The notes under the pieces: model-generated
What the model was told of the DNA's origin: nothing
Databases searched by the model: none
What the model saw: the letters and a program-made list of their open reading frames with translations, nothing else
Shown here: positions 10,983 to 23,115 of the stretch, piece by piece
Layout: each line of letters opens with the position of its first letter
Position numbering within the stretch: the first letter of the stretch is position 1
Translations under genes and position numbers: made by a program
Source of the DNA: Zygnema cylindricum
Lineage: Eukaryota; Streptophyta; Zygnematophyceae; Zygnematales; Zygnemataceae
Length of the DNA: 64,000 bases
Direction of reading: 5' to 3'
Assembly (NCBI GenBank): GCA_037447655.1
Contig: JBBHKE010001644.1
Coordinates: 1 to 64,000 of the forward strand

Positions 10983-11186
10983 CTGAGCGACGAGCGACAG
11001 AATTTATAGCGTCTTGCGCGCGTGTTTTTATCTGAACGGCCAGCGGCGGAATTTATGGCGTCTTCAACGGCGGCTTCCTTGAGCCGTCTTGCTTCATTTG
11101 CGCGAGCGTATTTTTCTGTCCTCCACTCTGTCATCAGAAGGAAACCGCCGTTGGAGACGCCGTAAATTGCGCCGCTCGCCGCTAGT
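10983..11186. mobile_element. Small MITE with GAGCG(A/G)CGAGCG-like ends
   Basis: Left end GAGCGACGAGCGACAG then AATTTATAGCGTC; right end GACGCCGTAAATTG then CGCCGCTCGCCGC. They are imperfect inverted repeats of about 28 bases. The interior has an inverted pair, GCGTCTTCAACGGCGGCTTCC and GGAAACCGCCGTTGGAGACGC. A second, partial copy forms the target of element A (2915-3012). Superfamily unknown. Confidence 0.6.
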
Positions 11187-12422
11187 TGGTTGCACGTTTC
11201 AATTTTTAGGGTATTGAATATTTAAATATTTAAATTTGAAAAGTAAAACAAAAGTACGAATTTTACCCACGAATTTTAAAATTTTGAAATTGTTTTATGC
11301 GCACTGTACGTAGTAATCGTTAGTTTACTCCGTGCGTTTTATGCGCATACGACATTTGTCGCGTTCATTAAGATTTGCGAAATGAATAGTGTACTAACGT
11401 GTCAGATTTGCGATGCTTTGTCGCGTTCCCTTTGATTTGCGAAATGAATAGCTTATTACAGTACCGTGTCAGATTTCCGACGCTAATCATGATGTCACTT
11501 ACTTCCACGATACCGAATAGTACAAAGTACAAGAATGTTGGATTATAGGGACAGGACAAAATTTTCAATTTTTTTTGTTTTTTGGTTGACCGACCGTAAC
11601 CGACCGTTTTTTTTTTTTCCTGGTGAATCAACCGACCGTAACCGCCCGACCCCCAAAATTTGGCAACCGAATCTGTTCCGGATCCGGCGCGGGCGGTCGG
11701 TTAACGGTCGGTCAGTGTTTCGGTTGACCGTTTGCGACCTCTGCTAAGTGGTAAACTGTAATAAAATTAAAACCGTATCGGCGATGGGGTCGAAGTAATA
11801 GCGTAACATCAACGTTTTGTCTTTTTATTGTTATTTTTTAATTATTTTTTGAAGGGTGAAATAATCGATTGTTTTTATTTAAAATTGAAGCGCTTTAATA
11901 AAACTGAAATGCTTTAACATCTGCCGTCGCTGAAAGGCCTATTAATCCGGTTGCGTCCCCCCGTAAGACGCATCATACCGCCACCTAAGACAGGTATACC
12001 TGGCCAGGTGGCGTCCTCGCGGGCCAATTATAAATTTGTCAAACCGGCCTCCGCAGGAATCTCCGCGCGGTCCTGCTGCCGGCTTTTCTCTGCTGCCAGC
12101 TTTTCTCTCCTCGAGCCTCCGCGTGTCGCCTCGTTTGGGACCCGTACCGGCCGCCTCGCGAAGCTGGATACCCGCCAGGGTGGATGCAAGAAAATCTTTG
12201 ACGGAGGATACTCTTCACGCTCCTGTTGCCATCCACCACCCATTTTAACACTTTCGTACGCTTTTAATAATCTTAAGTTTCGTCCATCCGTACAGATTTT
12301 ATTCAATGCCTAGTACAAGTCACTTGTACCTCCGGTGGTACTAATATTGCGTTCACACTTTGTTGTCAACGCCGTGAGACTGTATTTTTTCAAATGTGAG
12401 CAACAAACTCAAGTTACAGCAC
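11187..12422. other. Non-coding region with short repeats and a GC-rich block
   Basis: No credible gene. An approximately 70-bp unit (ttgcgaaatgaatag core) occurs twice at 11357-11455. A cluster of ACCGACCGT and its complement CGGTCGGT lies at 11588-11735 with inverted symmetry. A block of markedly higher GC content at about 11945-12250 contains small dyads, for example CGCCACCT against AGGTGGCG. Open frames over the GC block overlap on both strands and resemble nothing I know. Confidence 0.4.
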
Positions 12423-12911
12423 TACACCGTGAATCGCTATTAGCGTAATGAAATAGATAGCGTTACGCTAATTGGGAATTCTAGTTTTTTCCAAAAAATA
12501 TATTTATTCTAATTTATCATTAACTCTAATTTTTAAACTGCTTTGTAATAATTGTCGGCGCATATCTTCACACTAAAATATGTGCATGTAACAAATTGTT
12601 CAAATCGTACGCCGTTGCGTTTTTGTGACACCCGCGTCATTTTTTCCAGAGCATATTTACATGCGCGCGCGTTAGCGTAAATATTTTTTTTGTACTTTTC
12701 TACTTGAAAATTTACAAAATAATACGGATCTGACATTCCGTACACCACACTATTTAGAAGGGCTCTATATTACAGTTATGAACCCTATTACGTTAGGTAC
12801 CTCAAATAACGTTCAGAAACATTAAGAATGATTAATTCTATTTGGGAATTTGCCTAAAAAAACGGGGTACCCCAATTTGAGTCATGAACGGTAATAGCGA
12901 TTCACGGTGTA
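12423..12911. mobile_element. MITE of the TACACC family (copy 3)
   Basis: The best-preserved ends in the window: TACACCGTGAATCGCTATTA on the left and TAATAGCGATTCACGGTGTA on the right, a perfect 20-base inverted repeat. 489 bp, no coding capacity. Confidence 0.82.
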
Positions 12912-13131
12912 CAAGTGTAGTTCGGTTACATATATGTCCATAAGAGAACCGAAGCCGTAATACACAAAAAGGTACAACCACTGACCACAAAAAAAAGTCA
13001 AAGATAAAGTACAACAACAAAGTCGGTGGTCCACATTGTCAAGGACGAATTGTTTGTACAAAACGACAAAAATAATTAGTACGGATTGACATATTTCCCA
13101 CATCTTACTTTTAATATACCTCCTACAGCAC
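12912..13131. other. Short spacer between two MITEs
   Basis: AT-rich sequence with no gene or repeat that I can recognise. Confidence 0.3.
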
Positions 13132-13685
13132 TACCCGTCAATCGCTATTAGCGTAGTGTACGCTAAGTTCGTCTCGCTTTTTTTTTTTTTTCTCAAATAG
13201 CGTAGCTTATTCTATTTTTTTCTTTACGCCAAATAGGGTTATTTTCCAATACCGTACAAAACGAAATTACGTTGTCGTTTAAATAGTGTGGTGTACGGTC
13301 ATTGTCAGACCGTACAAAATTGTACCTTTCTAATTGAAAAAGTATAATTAATGAGTTTTAGTAACCGCGGACGCATGAGAACATGCACTCTAAAAAGGGG
13401 ATAAAATCGGGTTGTCAAATATCACGCTCGCACATATTCGTCCAACAACCACGTTTCAACTGTGTGAATGTACGATTTGTGTACGATTTGTCAGATTTTG
13501 TACCTATATTACTTTAAGCATGTTTGCGATCGACATTTATTTTTTTCAAATACACAAATTACAGTTATTAAACAATTAGAATGTATATATTTTTTTTTAA
13601 TTTTCAAATTCTTAATTAGCGTAAACCACGGTAATTATTCCTATACGCTAAAAAAAAATCTACGCTATTAGCGATTGGAGGTGAA
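13132..13685. mobile_element. MITE of the TACACC family (copy 4)
   Basis: Left TACCCGTCAATCGCTATTAG, right GCTATTAGCGATTGGAGGTG. The interior is an inverted copy of the element at 2197-2749: the region around 13435-13545 reads as the reverse complement of about 2340-2450. About 554 bp, non-coding. Confidence 0.7.
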
Positions 13686-14544
13686 CTATACTTGCCACTA
13701 GTTATTTATAACCAAGTCTTTAATTTGTGGCAGTTATCATACAACAATCAAGAAGCGATTCCACGGTACCTTTCTCCCTGACCGTCCACTTACGAACGCG
13801 TTGACTTACGAACGCGTTGGATTAGCCGTTAACATACACCAATCAGTAAAAGATGCCACGGTGCAGTAACTTTCCCCGCTGGTGCGAGTTACACGGGCAT
13901 GGACCAACCGTGTCCTGTCATCCGTAACAACACTGTCGTGTCAATAGTACATGCACCGTCCGTGTCCTGTCATGCATAAGCTTCAGTATTGTAGACGGAC
14001 ACCCCCAATTTAAACTTTAAAGGTCTCCAGAATGGCAACCAAAGGTCTAATAGTATGGCCCCATGTGGCTAAGTTCGGGTTTCTTTCTGTCGTTTTCCAT
14101 TCAAACTTAGCGTCGTACTACCTAAGTTGCGACCGTACGAAGAAATCGCAAATTTGTTGAGTACAATTTCCAACATTCTTGAACTTAGGATGTACAAAAA
14201 TTTGTCGTCTTGTGTTTTTTCGACCCGCTGTCACGTCATCTTCAAAATTATCATAAAACACATTGGCAATGTATTTTAAGCTAAGTAAATCCGTTTACAC
14301 CAATAGGAAAATATATTCCCATGTGTGAAAAGTTTTCAAAAGTTTTGACGACTGAAAATGTACAGGGTTGTTCGTTTTTGTCTGCATGCACCTTGTACGG
14401 TTTTATTTTTGCAGGAGTCTCGAGGCTTAAGTGTCATTTTACGCAAAGTTGAAAAATTTGCGAAGGTGAAAAATCTGAGAAGTCATGGCGGCGGGACAGG
14501 AGAGATTTACGCAAAGGTATGTTAAACAGCCACGGCTGCAAGGT
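13686..14544. other. Anonymous intergenic DNA
   Basis: No gene found. It contains a small direct repeat, ACTTACGAACGCGTTG twice at about 13789-13820, and two copies of a CCGTGTCCTGTCAT motif at about 13908-13975. Nothing in it links to the flanking elements. Confidence 0.35.
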
Positions 14545-15593
14545 GTTGAAATAAGTAGTTTTATTATATTTTCTAGGTCTAAATTTATTAGGAAAACATG
14601 AAAAGAAAACGTAGGCAGCCTGCCTCTATATCTTCTCTCTCTCGCCCCCATACTTGTTGCAGTCACTGAAGGAGAGAGAGAGAGAGCAATGGAGCCAGGC
14701 TGCCTCAACTCCATAGGAAGGACTAAAGAGTGGCTTAAGCCACTCTCAACAAAAGGTTGAGTCCGGAAGGACTCGAACCCCCGACCGGCAGAGCGCGGCG
14801 TAGCCGTTAGCTCTAACCAGTCTGTCGTAGAAGTCCGTTAGGAGATATAGGGTTTCATTAGTATTTACCCTATTGTAATGTACTAGATTTATTTAACTGA
14901 AACCCTCAACGCCACACATAGATACAGTTCCACGAAATACGAAGTACTATACTTGTTTGAAATGGATATCGCGCATTTTATTTCGAAAGCGAAACAAATA
15001 TCGCGCAAGTATTTATTACCGCCAAGATTGAATTTCACGTCAAATCTAACGGCGCACATTATCGCCGAAATCCCGGAATGGTCATTTTGGCATTTAGTGA
15101 CGTGGCATGACCTGGCGCCACGTGGGAAGACATCATTTGGTCGCGGGAATTCCGAGGAACGTACGGACGAGTGGAAAGTGGACACGCGTCCACTTAATGG
15201 CCTTGTCGTACAGAGGTCGTACAGAAAGTACATTGGCAGTAGTACTTTCTAGTACTATAAAGTTTTGTGATTGGTTCGTACAGGCAGTAGATAGGAGCAG
15301 TGAGAGGGAATTAGGAAAAACTAGGACTTAGGAAAATTTAGGTAGATAGTCCTCTCTCTTTCTGAGAGTTTGTATAAATTGGCATCTTTGCCACCCTATA
15401 ACTTATCGGCTGGTTGGCCGTTTTCAGTGATTCTTTTTGCTACGGACTCATGGGAGTCCAGGCTGCACAGGGGTGCAGTCAAATTGTCAGTTTGCCTTCT
15501 TGGGAAGAAGTGGTCGTGGCTTAAATTGGGTTAGTTAAACACTATCTAGAGGCTTCCTGTATTCTGTAGTCCAATGGAGGACACACATTTGCA
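14545..15593 (+). mobile_element. Diverged solo LTR B, family of elements A and C
   Basis: Starts TGTTGAAATA and ends ...CCAATGGAGGACACACATTTGCA, matching the A LTR borders including the embedded gag ATG (15574-15576). It retains a proper TATAAAT (about 15371) and the ACGT-core pair at 15098 and 15117. Its tRNA-like module (about 14758-14840) carries a B-box GGTTCGAGTCC on the minus strand. No clear target duplication: left CAAGG, right TAGGT. One junction has therefore decayed or rearranged. Confidence 0.85.
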
Positions 15594-16068
15594 TAGGTCT
15601 GTCAATCAAAGTCCCTGAATGTGTTTTTGTGGTCACCTATTGGTCTGCCACCAAATTTTCCTCTTACTATTTTTCTGAGCAACTTTCAAGGATTTCAAAG
15701 TCCTTGAATGTGTTGCATGGTCACCTGTGGTCTGCCATAAAATTTTCCTCTTCCGATAGGCTTTCTTGTTTAATGCCTCAAGAGGGTTTAAAAGTTTTAG
15801 GTTCTCCAATATACGCCCCTGAATTTTTTCACCACTTTGTTACGGATGTTTTATTCAACAACCTTTCCCACTGTGAGGACCTTCCGAAATTGTCTGATTC
15901 CCAAGTGGCTTTCGCTATTTTAACTTGTTGTTTTGCGCAACGTCCTTTAAACTTAGCACGCACTAACCCCCAAGTTTTTTTTCTCCTTTCCTCACTTTCA
16001 GATTTTGATAATTGTATGTTTACGATTTTGCATCAACTCGTCAGAATGGTATCTTTGATTGTCTGGAA
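15594..16068 (+). pseudogene. LINE-like ORF remnant, part 1 of 3
   Basis: The frame from 15629 contains GLKVLGSPI, then QVAFAILTCC and RPLNLARTNP. This pattern is typical of the stretch downstream of reverse transcriptase in non-LTR (LINE-type) elements. The open frame continues a few codons into element C and is therefore not a complete gene. The continuation is at 22471-23115 and 24295-25135; copia element C and solo LTR F split it. The reverse-transcriptase core with its FADD motif is not present in the window. Confidence 0.6.
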
Positions 16069-17100
16069 TGCAATTCTTTGTACTCCATAGGACTAGAGAA
16101 TACATGAAGCCTCTAGATAGTATTTAACTAACCCACTTCAAGCCACAACCACTGCTGCCCAAAAAGTCACACTGACAATTTGACTGCACCCCTGTGCAGC
16201 CTGGACTCCCCTGAGTCCGTAGCAAAAAGAATCACTTAAAACGGCCAACCAACCGATAAGTTATGAGGCAGTAAAAATGCCAATTTGTACAAACTCTCAA
16301 AGGGAGAGGTGACTGCCTACCAAAATTTTCTAAGTCCTGATTCCCTCTAATAAATTTTATCTACTGAAGTACGACCAATCAGATTACTGTACCGTACCAA
16401 AAAGTACTACTGCCGGTGTACCTTTTGTACGACCTATGTACGACAAGACTATTAAGCGGACGCGTGTCTCCTTTTCATTTGTCCGTACATTCCTCGGAAT
16501 TCCTATGACCGAATGTCATCTCTCCACTTGGCTCCAGGTCATGCCACGTCACTAAACGCCAAAGTGACTACTCCGGGATTTCGGCGATGATGTGAGCCGT
16601 TGGATTTGCAGCGAGACGCAATCTTGGCCGTATTAAATACTTGCGCGATATTTGTTTTGTTGTCGAAACAAAATGCGTGGTATTGTTTTGAATTGGTACA
16701 TTCATAAAACTGTATCCATGCACGCCGTACACAATTTTAGTTAAATGGATTTGCTCCTTCCTAAATATATATATATATATATATATCTATCACATACTAT
16801 AGCATTTTGCATTTGTCCTAGTCTAGTAGGATAAAGCTGACCACTATCGGCCAGCTTGACAAACCGCAGGTACCGGGATCAAATCCCGGGTCCGTCAGGT
16901 ATATTTTTAGTAGCCTTAAAAATATCTGCCTGTTGAACTAAGGCAGCCATGGATGAACCACTCTCTCTATCCTTCAGTGACTACAACAAGTATGGGGGCT
17001 AGAGAGAGGAGGTGTAGGCAGGCTGTCTGTCCTTTTTCTTTTTCTTTTATACTAACATTTTAAACCTAGAAAATACTCTAGAAATCTATTAATTTCAACA
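16069..17100 (-). repeat. 3' LTR of element C
   Basis: In plus reading it begins TGCAATTC and ends AATTTCAACA. It holds an AT dinucleotide run at about 16768-16786. The tRNA-like module is at about 16814-16898. The inverted ACGT-core pair shows one mutated member here. It is followed by the polypurine tract complement CTCCCCTTATTTT at 17101-17113. Confidence 0.92.
16814..16898 (+). other. tRNA-like module, antisense within the LTR (type example)
   Basis: Read on the plus strand, against the element's own direction: an A-box-like TAGTCTAGTAGGATAAAGC, then a T-arm-like hairpin CCGGG-ATCAAAT-CCCGG with five pairs and a seven-base loop, close to the TTCRANY rule. Counterparts sit at about 3236-3320, 8615-8699, 14758-14840, 22174-22262, 24020-24102, 10715-10792, 48478-48565 and 51717-51805, always in the same LTR position and always antisense to the element. 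Confidence 0.65.
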
Positions 17101-20100
17101 CTCCCCTTATTTTCTTGTCTAATTTTAATTTTTCTTTCAACCCAAAATTTTCCCGACAATATTTTAATTTAGGAGAGGGCACAGGTTTGGTCATCATGTC
17201 AGCCACCATTTCTTCATCAGGTCTATACACAAGATTTAAAATTTTATTTTCAACTTTTTCTCTTACGAAGCTTAATCTTATGTCCATATGTTTTGCTTTG
17301 AAATGGTGTTTTAGATTGGCCGAAATTGCGATTCAAGCTTCATTATCACAAAAGATTTCCTGCACTCCCTCGTTCATATATCCCAGTTCTTACAATAATG
17401 ACTTCACCCACATTAGTTCTTTTATAGCAGAACAAGACGCCATATACTCAGCCTCCATAGTAGACTGAGCGGCCATTTTTTGTTGCTTACTGCTCCAACA
17501 GCAAGCACCTTCCCCCACATACAAAACATATCTAGAAGTGCATCTTCTCAAAGGTGCATCCCCATCACTAGCATCACTCCAAGTGGTGATATCAATGTGC
17601 TCCCCTCCCAAATGCAACCATAACTCTCAAGTTCCTACCAGATATCTCATGACTCTCTTGGCTACCTCCCAGTCTCTCTTCCTAGGATCATTAAGACTCC
17701 TACTGAGTACTCCAACTGTTGCCGTTATGTCCGATGTGGTACAATTCATAAAATAGATTAAACTTCCTACGAACATTCTATAAGGGATAGACTTCATAAA
17801 TTCTATGTCTTCTGGACTCATCTGATCATCTAAGATCATCACTCTTCGTACTACACTCCCATCACTTATTTTTTTCAAGTCCATGGGAGTGGTACAACTG
17901 TTAGCATTTTCCATCTGGAATTTCTCAAGCATATTACCTATTGTTATTTTCTGAGTGAGTTTGATAATATTTTTCCCCCTATCTCTCTCCATCTGAATCC
18001 CCAAAATATATCTTGCCTCCCCTAAATCCTTCATATCAAATTTTCTTCCAAGATCATTCTTTAACTTATTGATTTTTTCCAAAGATTTACTCAACACAAG
18101 CAAATCATCCACATAAATTGCAATAAAAAGTACATCATTCTCATCTTCAAACATATAGATAGAATGGTCAGAGTTGATAAGGATATATCTCAAACCAGTA
18201 AGAAAATCATCTAGTTTCTTATTCCACTGTCGGGGAGCCTGCTTCAGTCCATAAAAGAACTTTATGAGTTTGCACACTTTGCTCTCTTCTCCTTCTTCAA
18301 CGAACCCCTCGGGTTGCATCATAAAAATTTCCTCCTCTAACTCCCCATTACGAAAAGCAGTCTTAATGTCCATCTGGTGAATTTCCATGTCTTCCGCTGC
18401 TGCCAGATTGAGGAGAATCCTTACTGATGGGAACCGAACAACTGGAGCAAAGGTCTCCTCATAGTCAATCCCCTCCTTTTGGGTGAACCCCTTCGCTACC
18501 AATCGAGCCTTATATCTCTCAATGGTGTTATCTGGGTTCAGTTTTAGTTTTAATACCCATTTACACCCAATAGGTTTTTTGTCTGGAGGGCAATCCCCTA
18601 GTTCCCAAGTATTTCCTTCCATGATAGAAGCCATCTCATCATTTATGGCTCTAATCCATCTTTCTTTCTCTGAACTATTCACTGCCTCCGAGTAAGACTT
18701 AGGCTCATCTGGGTGAGATAGCTTAGTTACCTTATGAGCGGCTTGTTTTTCTTGTATCCGTTTGCTACTCCTCCTTCCTCCCTCAAACTCCGAAGCTGGA
18801 ATAGATGGAAGTCTTGGATTTCCTCTCACTGTCTCATCGACTCCCCTGTCCATGGAAGCTGGTTCTTGTCCCGCTTTTTCTATCTCCTCAAAGTCCATAG
18901 GAGTATGTGAGGTTTTTGATGAGTCTCTTGCATCTTGGATCTCCCCTGAATCTGCAATCACGGTTTCACTCATGTCCCTTTCGGGAACGACCGAGTTCTC
19001 CTCATTTTCGGACTCAAATCTGATTCTTATCTTCTTTGTATATTTGAAGGGGTCAAATGACTTCCCTTCTTCTATGACAACTAAGTGTTTGACCAAAATG
19101 ATGTCTTTCTTAGCTAAGTCATAGACTCTATATCCTTTAACATCCTCATCATATCCCACAAAGTATCCAGGTTTTCCCTTAGCATCAAGTTTCCAATTTT
19201 TCCTATCTGTGTCAAGACTGTAAACTTGGCTACCGAATACTTTAAGGTGTGAGATATCTGGTTTCCTTCCAACCCATCTCTCATAAGGTGTTACTCCCTT
19301 TACAATTGAGGTAAGGAATCTATTCTTAATGCTTATAGACACAATTCATTGCTTCTTCCCAAAATCTCTTTCCTATTTTCTTGACGGCCAACATACAGCG
19401 TACACTATCTCCTCGTGTTCGATTCAACCTCTCAGCTACCCCATTTTGTTCCGGGTTATATGGTACAGTTTTCTGGTGCTATACTCCCTCATCTCTCAGA
19501 TATTCCTCAAACTGGTTAGAGGTATATTCCCCCCCATTATCACTCTTTATCCTCTTAATGGGGGTTTCATGCAACTTCTCACTCCATGCTTTATATTGTT
19601 TGAAGTAAGTTGATGCTTCAGACTTTGTTTTCAGAAAGTAGACTCTAGAGTACCTAGACCAGTCATCGGTTATTGTCATCATAAACCTCTTTCCTCCAAC
19701 CGATGGTACTTTTGCACGTCCCCAAATATCTGTGTGGACCAAATCTAACACTTTCTCACCTCTATATGTGGCGGCTTTAGGAAAGGGAAGTCTGTGAGCC
19801 TTACCTTGAGCACAACCACTACAATCATCCATCATTTCATTATCCCCAAACTGAATGCCTTCTACTACCCCAAGCTTTTTCATTTCCCTCAACCTATCAA
19901 AATGCACATGCCCCAACCGCTTTTGCCAAATCATCAACTTAGGAACACCAACATAGTAAGCATTCTTCTTTTCATTACTCAGGTTAACCCTAAACATTCC
20001 TTGGCTACCCTTATCTACCATGAAGTAAACTTCATCCCCATACTTAGTTGTAAAGACTCCCTTTCGAGTGATCGTATCAAATTCTTTTTCATCTAACACA

Positions 20101-21462
20101 GACGTAGAGACAAGATTTTTACTCAGCTGAGGAATGTAGAGTACATCTGAGAATGTAAGTATAGAAGTTTTACCCTCCACTAAGACTTTCAGATCTACTG
20201 ATCCCACTAGATCTGTAGTAACTACTCTCATATCCCCATACTCTATCTCTACAGTAGGGATTTTCCTTAACTTAGTGAAGAATTCTTTATCGCGACACAT
20301 AGCATAGATGCACCTCAGTCGATAATCCATCCTTCTTGTGGAGCTTCCCGAATTGCTCCAAGGGCACACTTCTGTCTCCGAGGGATCTCCTTCTCCTCCA
20401 GACTCTCGTCAAGAAGAAGCTCCCCATCCTCCTCAGAGGACTCATGCTCGGTATCTTCTGTCACCTTTGTAACAACAAGTGCCTTTTTCTTCTCTCTGGA
20501 ATAACCCCCTCCACGGTTCTCTTGGAGCCTTAGCTCCGACAGCTTGACACAATCTGCGATGAAGTGTCCCGGCTTTTTGTAAAAATGACAAAGACCCTTT
20601 AGGGGCCTCGGTCCTCCAGGATGATCTCTTTCCCCTTTGTACGGTTTCTTCGGGTCCTTCCTCCATCGGTCCCCTCCTGGTGCTAGAGCTTGAATGCTCT
20701 TTCCTCCTCTCCTAATCTCCATTGTGTTTTCCTGCACAAGTATCATCTTGACCATTATGTTACATTTCCATGAACTATCAGGCATTTCCTGGACTCGATA
20801 CACTATGTTCTCGAATTCATTTGGTAACTTCATGATAAGAGTGTTAACTTTCATTTTCATTGTACCTGTCCATCTGGCACTTTCCATCTCCATATACAAA
20901 CAAGAAAAATCATTACAGTAATCTAACATCTTTCCTCCTTTGTAAGTGTAACTCACTAGCTTTTGCTCACCCAACTGGAGCTCCTGAATGGTTCCAGCTC
21001 TATAAATCTCCACCAAACTCACCCACTACTCCTCGGCCTTGTAAATGTGGAGATGAGGAGTGGCCTAAGCTTGAGTGAGGTGCGTGAGAATGAAGTTCTT
21101 GGCAGCCATGTTTACATCCTCCCACATTTGAGTATCGTTCTCCGTGGTCTTCACATTCGCCGCTTCGGTACTGTGGCAATAGGAGTGAGGGGTGTCTCTT
21201 TCCCTTTCCCCTTTTCGGACACACTGCTGTCTCCATCATCTACCTCCTCCGCTGAGGCAACCGTTGCTACAGGAAACCTTACTCCTCCAAATCCTGGTGG
21301 AGTTCCCGAAGGTGGACGTTTCACTTATCCACTGACGATACCCCAGTATCGTTTTTCACACAAAGCTCCCATCATCATGGCTTCCCAATAGATGAACCGA
21401 GATCCATTGAAGGTGGGATTCCTAGTGGGTGGGCCCATAACCTGCAATTCTGTGTCCTCCAT
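17078..21462 (-). pseudogene. gag-pol polyprotein of element C, frameshifted
   Basis: Starts at ATG 21462, inside the 5' LTR. Pieces in order: Gag N-terminus (PPTRNPTFNG), the Gag body from about 21022, a zinc knuckle whose second Cys is Tyr (CHFY), protease remains, integrase (19479-20369) and reverse transcriptase with YVDDLLVL (17627-19342). RNase H (17390-17617) and the C-terminus (17078-17287) follow. The frame changes between 21462 and 21022, near 20340 and near 19400. Stops include the one in IVSG*VKRPP and one near 17620. The final piece runs through the polypurine tract into the LTR. Most of it aligns codon for codon with element A. Confidence 0.92.
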
Positions 21463-22465
21463 TGGACTACAGAATACAGGAAGCCTCTAGATAGTATTTA
21501 ACTAACCCACTTCAAGCCACAACCACTATTGTCCGAAAGGCAAAATGACAGTTTGACTGCACCTCTGTGCAACCTGGACTCCCCTAAGTCCGTAGCAAAA
21601 AGAATCGCTGAAAACGGCCAACCAGCCGATAAGTTATGAGGCAGTAAAAATGCCAGTTTGTACAAACTCTCTAAGGGAGAGGTGACTGTCTACCAAAATT
21701 TTCTAAGTCGTGATTCCCTCTAATAACTTTTATCTACTGAAGTATGGACCAATCAGATTACTCTACCGTGCCAAAAAGTACTACTGTCGGTGTACCTTTT
21801 GTACGACCTATGTACGACAAGACTATTAAGCGGACGCGTGTCTCCTTTTCACTCGTCCGTACATTCCTCGAAATTCCTATGACCGAATGTCATCTCTCCA
21901 CGTGGCTCCAGGTCATGCCACGTCACTAAACGCCAAAGTGGCTACTCGCGGATTTCGGCGATGATGTGCGCCGTTGGATTTGCAGCGAGACGCAATCTTG
22001 GCCGTAATAAATACTTGCGCGATATTTGTTTCGTTGTCCAAACAAAATATGTGGTATCCGTTTTGAATTGGTACATTCATAAAACTGTATCCATGCACGC
22101 TGTACACAGTTTTAGTTAAATGGATTTGCTCCTTCTGAAATATATATATATTTATCATATACTATAGCATTTTGCATTAGTCCTATTCTAGTAGGATAAA
22201 GCCAACTACTATTGGCCAGCTTGACAAACCGCAGGTACCGGGATCAAATCCCGCGTCCGTCAAGTATATTTTTAGTAGCCTTAAAAATATTTGCCTGTTG
22301 AACTAAGGCATCCATGGATAAACCACTCTCTCTATACTTCAGTGACTACAACAAGTATGGGGGCTAGAGAGAGGAGGTGTAGGCAGGTTGTCTGCCCTTT
22401 TTCTTTTTCTTTTATACTAACATTTTAAACCTAGAAAATACTCTAGAAATCTTTTAATTTCAACA
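21443..22465 (-). repeat. 5' LTR of element C
   Basis: Ends in TTGCA with the gag ATG at 21462. It is followed by GGTTATGGGCCCACC, the same half-tRNA primer site as in element A (plus coordinates 21428-21442). Its inverted ACGT-core pair (CCACGTGGC and TGCCACGTCA) lies near 21898-21925. It matches the left LTR closely, with small indels, including a shorter AT run. Confidence 0.92.
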
Positions 22466-22470
22466 CGGAA

Positions 22471-23115
22471 AGGCTCCTCGATCGTTGCCAAATATCTTTA
22501 CCCGTTTGTTTTGGGGGTTTTGGTCTATGTTCGACAGCGACCATAACACCGGTCGCTTACTTGGGTAGTTGGCTAGTGGCATCCATCATTAGTTCAAGGT
22601 TTGTGGTGAATGATAATCTTATCTTGGCCCATTCAATCGCTACCGTCGATGAAGGATCATTTTCATTTCAGCAATCGTTATTGTCTACTCGTTTGCTCTT
22701 GCCAACAGAGGCCTAAGATGTCGTTCCTCCATTCTCTTCCCTCCTCACGAGCAGTCATTCCCAGGTGCAACAACATATCACCTATAAGGTTGCCGCCGCT
22801 GATTTTAAAAACCTACTTGAGGAGCTACCTACGGCAGACGCACGAGCTCGACCGCGCTCTTGTTCAGGACTAGGTGCTGGGGCTTGGCTCGTCGCTACTC
22901 CAATTTTTGCCTATCTTCGTTTGTCTTCTCAACAATTTTATTGTTCACTCTGTCTACGTCTTGGCTTGCCACACCTTTCCCTTTTGGGTAAGCCTCATTG
23001 CGTTTGTGGCCAATCTATGAATGAGCAGGGCGTCCATTTTCTCCGTTGTTCACAGGGTGGAGATCGTACAATGCCGCATGATACTGTTCGAGATGAAATT
23101 GCCTCGGTTGGTGGT
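22471..23115 (+). pseudogene. LINE-like ORF remnant, part 2 of 3
   Basis: The frame from about 22765 reads CSLCLRLGLPHL, then C-x-CG-x(7)-GVHFLRCSQGGDRTMPHDTVRDEIA. This is the C-CG...G-H...C...R..HD zinc-like signature found after the reverse transcriptase in many LINE-type elements. The upstream part (22471-22760) is degraded by stops. It continues part 1 and is cut at 23115 by solo LTR F. Confidence 0.65.

Larger units (their letters stand above)
16069..22465 (-). mobile_element. Complete copia element C, minus strand, inserted in the LINE remnant
   Basis: 5' LTR at 21443-22465, 3' LTR at 16069-17100. The flanks TGGAA (16064-16068) and CGGAA (22466-22470) form a target duplication with one mismatch. 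Same family as element A: identical PBS, same gag-pol order, closely similar protein. Insertion falls inside the LINE reading frame, so it is younger than that element. Confidence 0.94.

Noticed and set aside
11951-12313. Overlapping frames of 70-120 codons on both strands in the GC-rich block
   Set aside because: They are open on both strands because the block is GC-rich. No domain, splice pattern or promoter supports them.
14540-15598. Target duplication for solo LTR B
   Set aside because: CAAGG and TAGGT do not match convincingly, and shifting by a base gives only four of five. Left undefined.
15629-16090. Host gene of 153 codons
   Set aside because: The end of the frame lies in the LTR of element C, and the motifs match LINE C-terminal regions.
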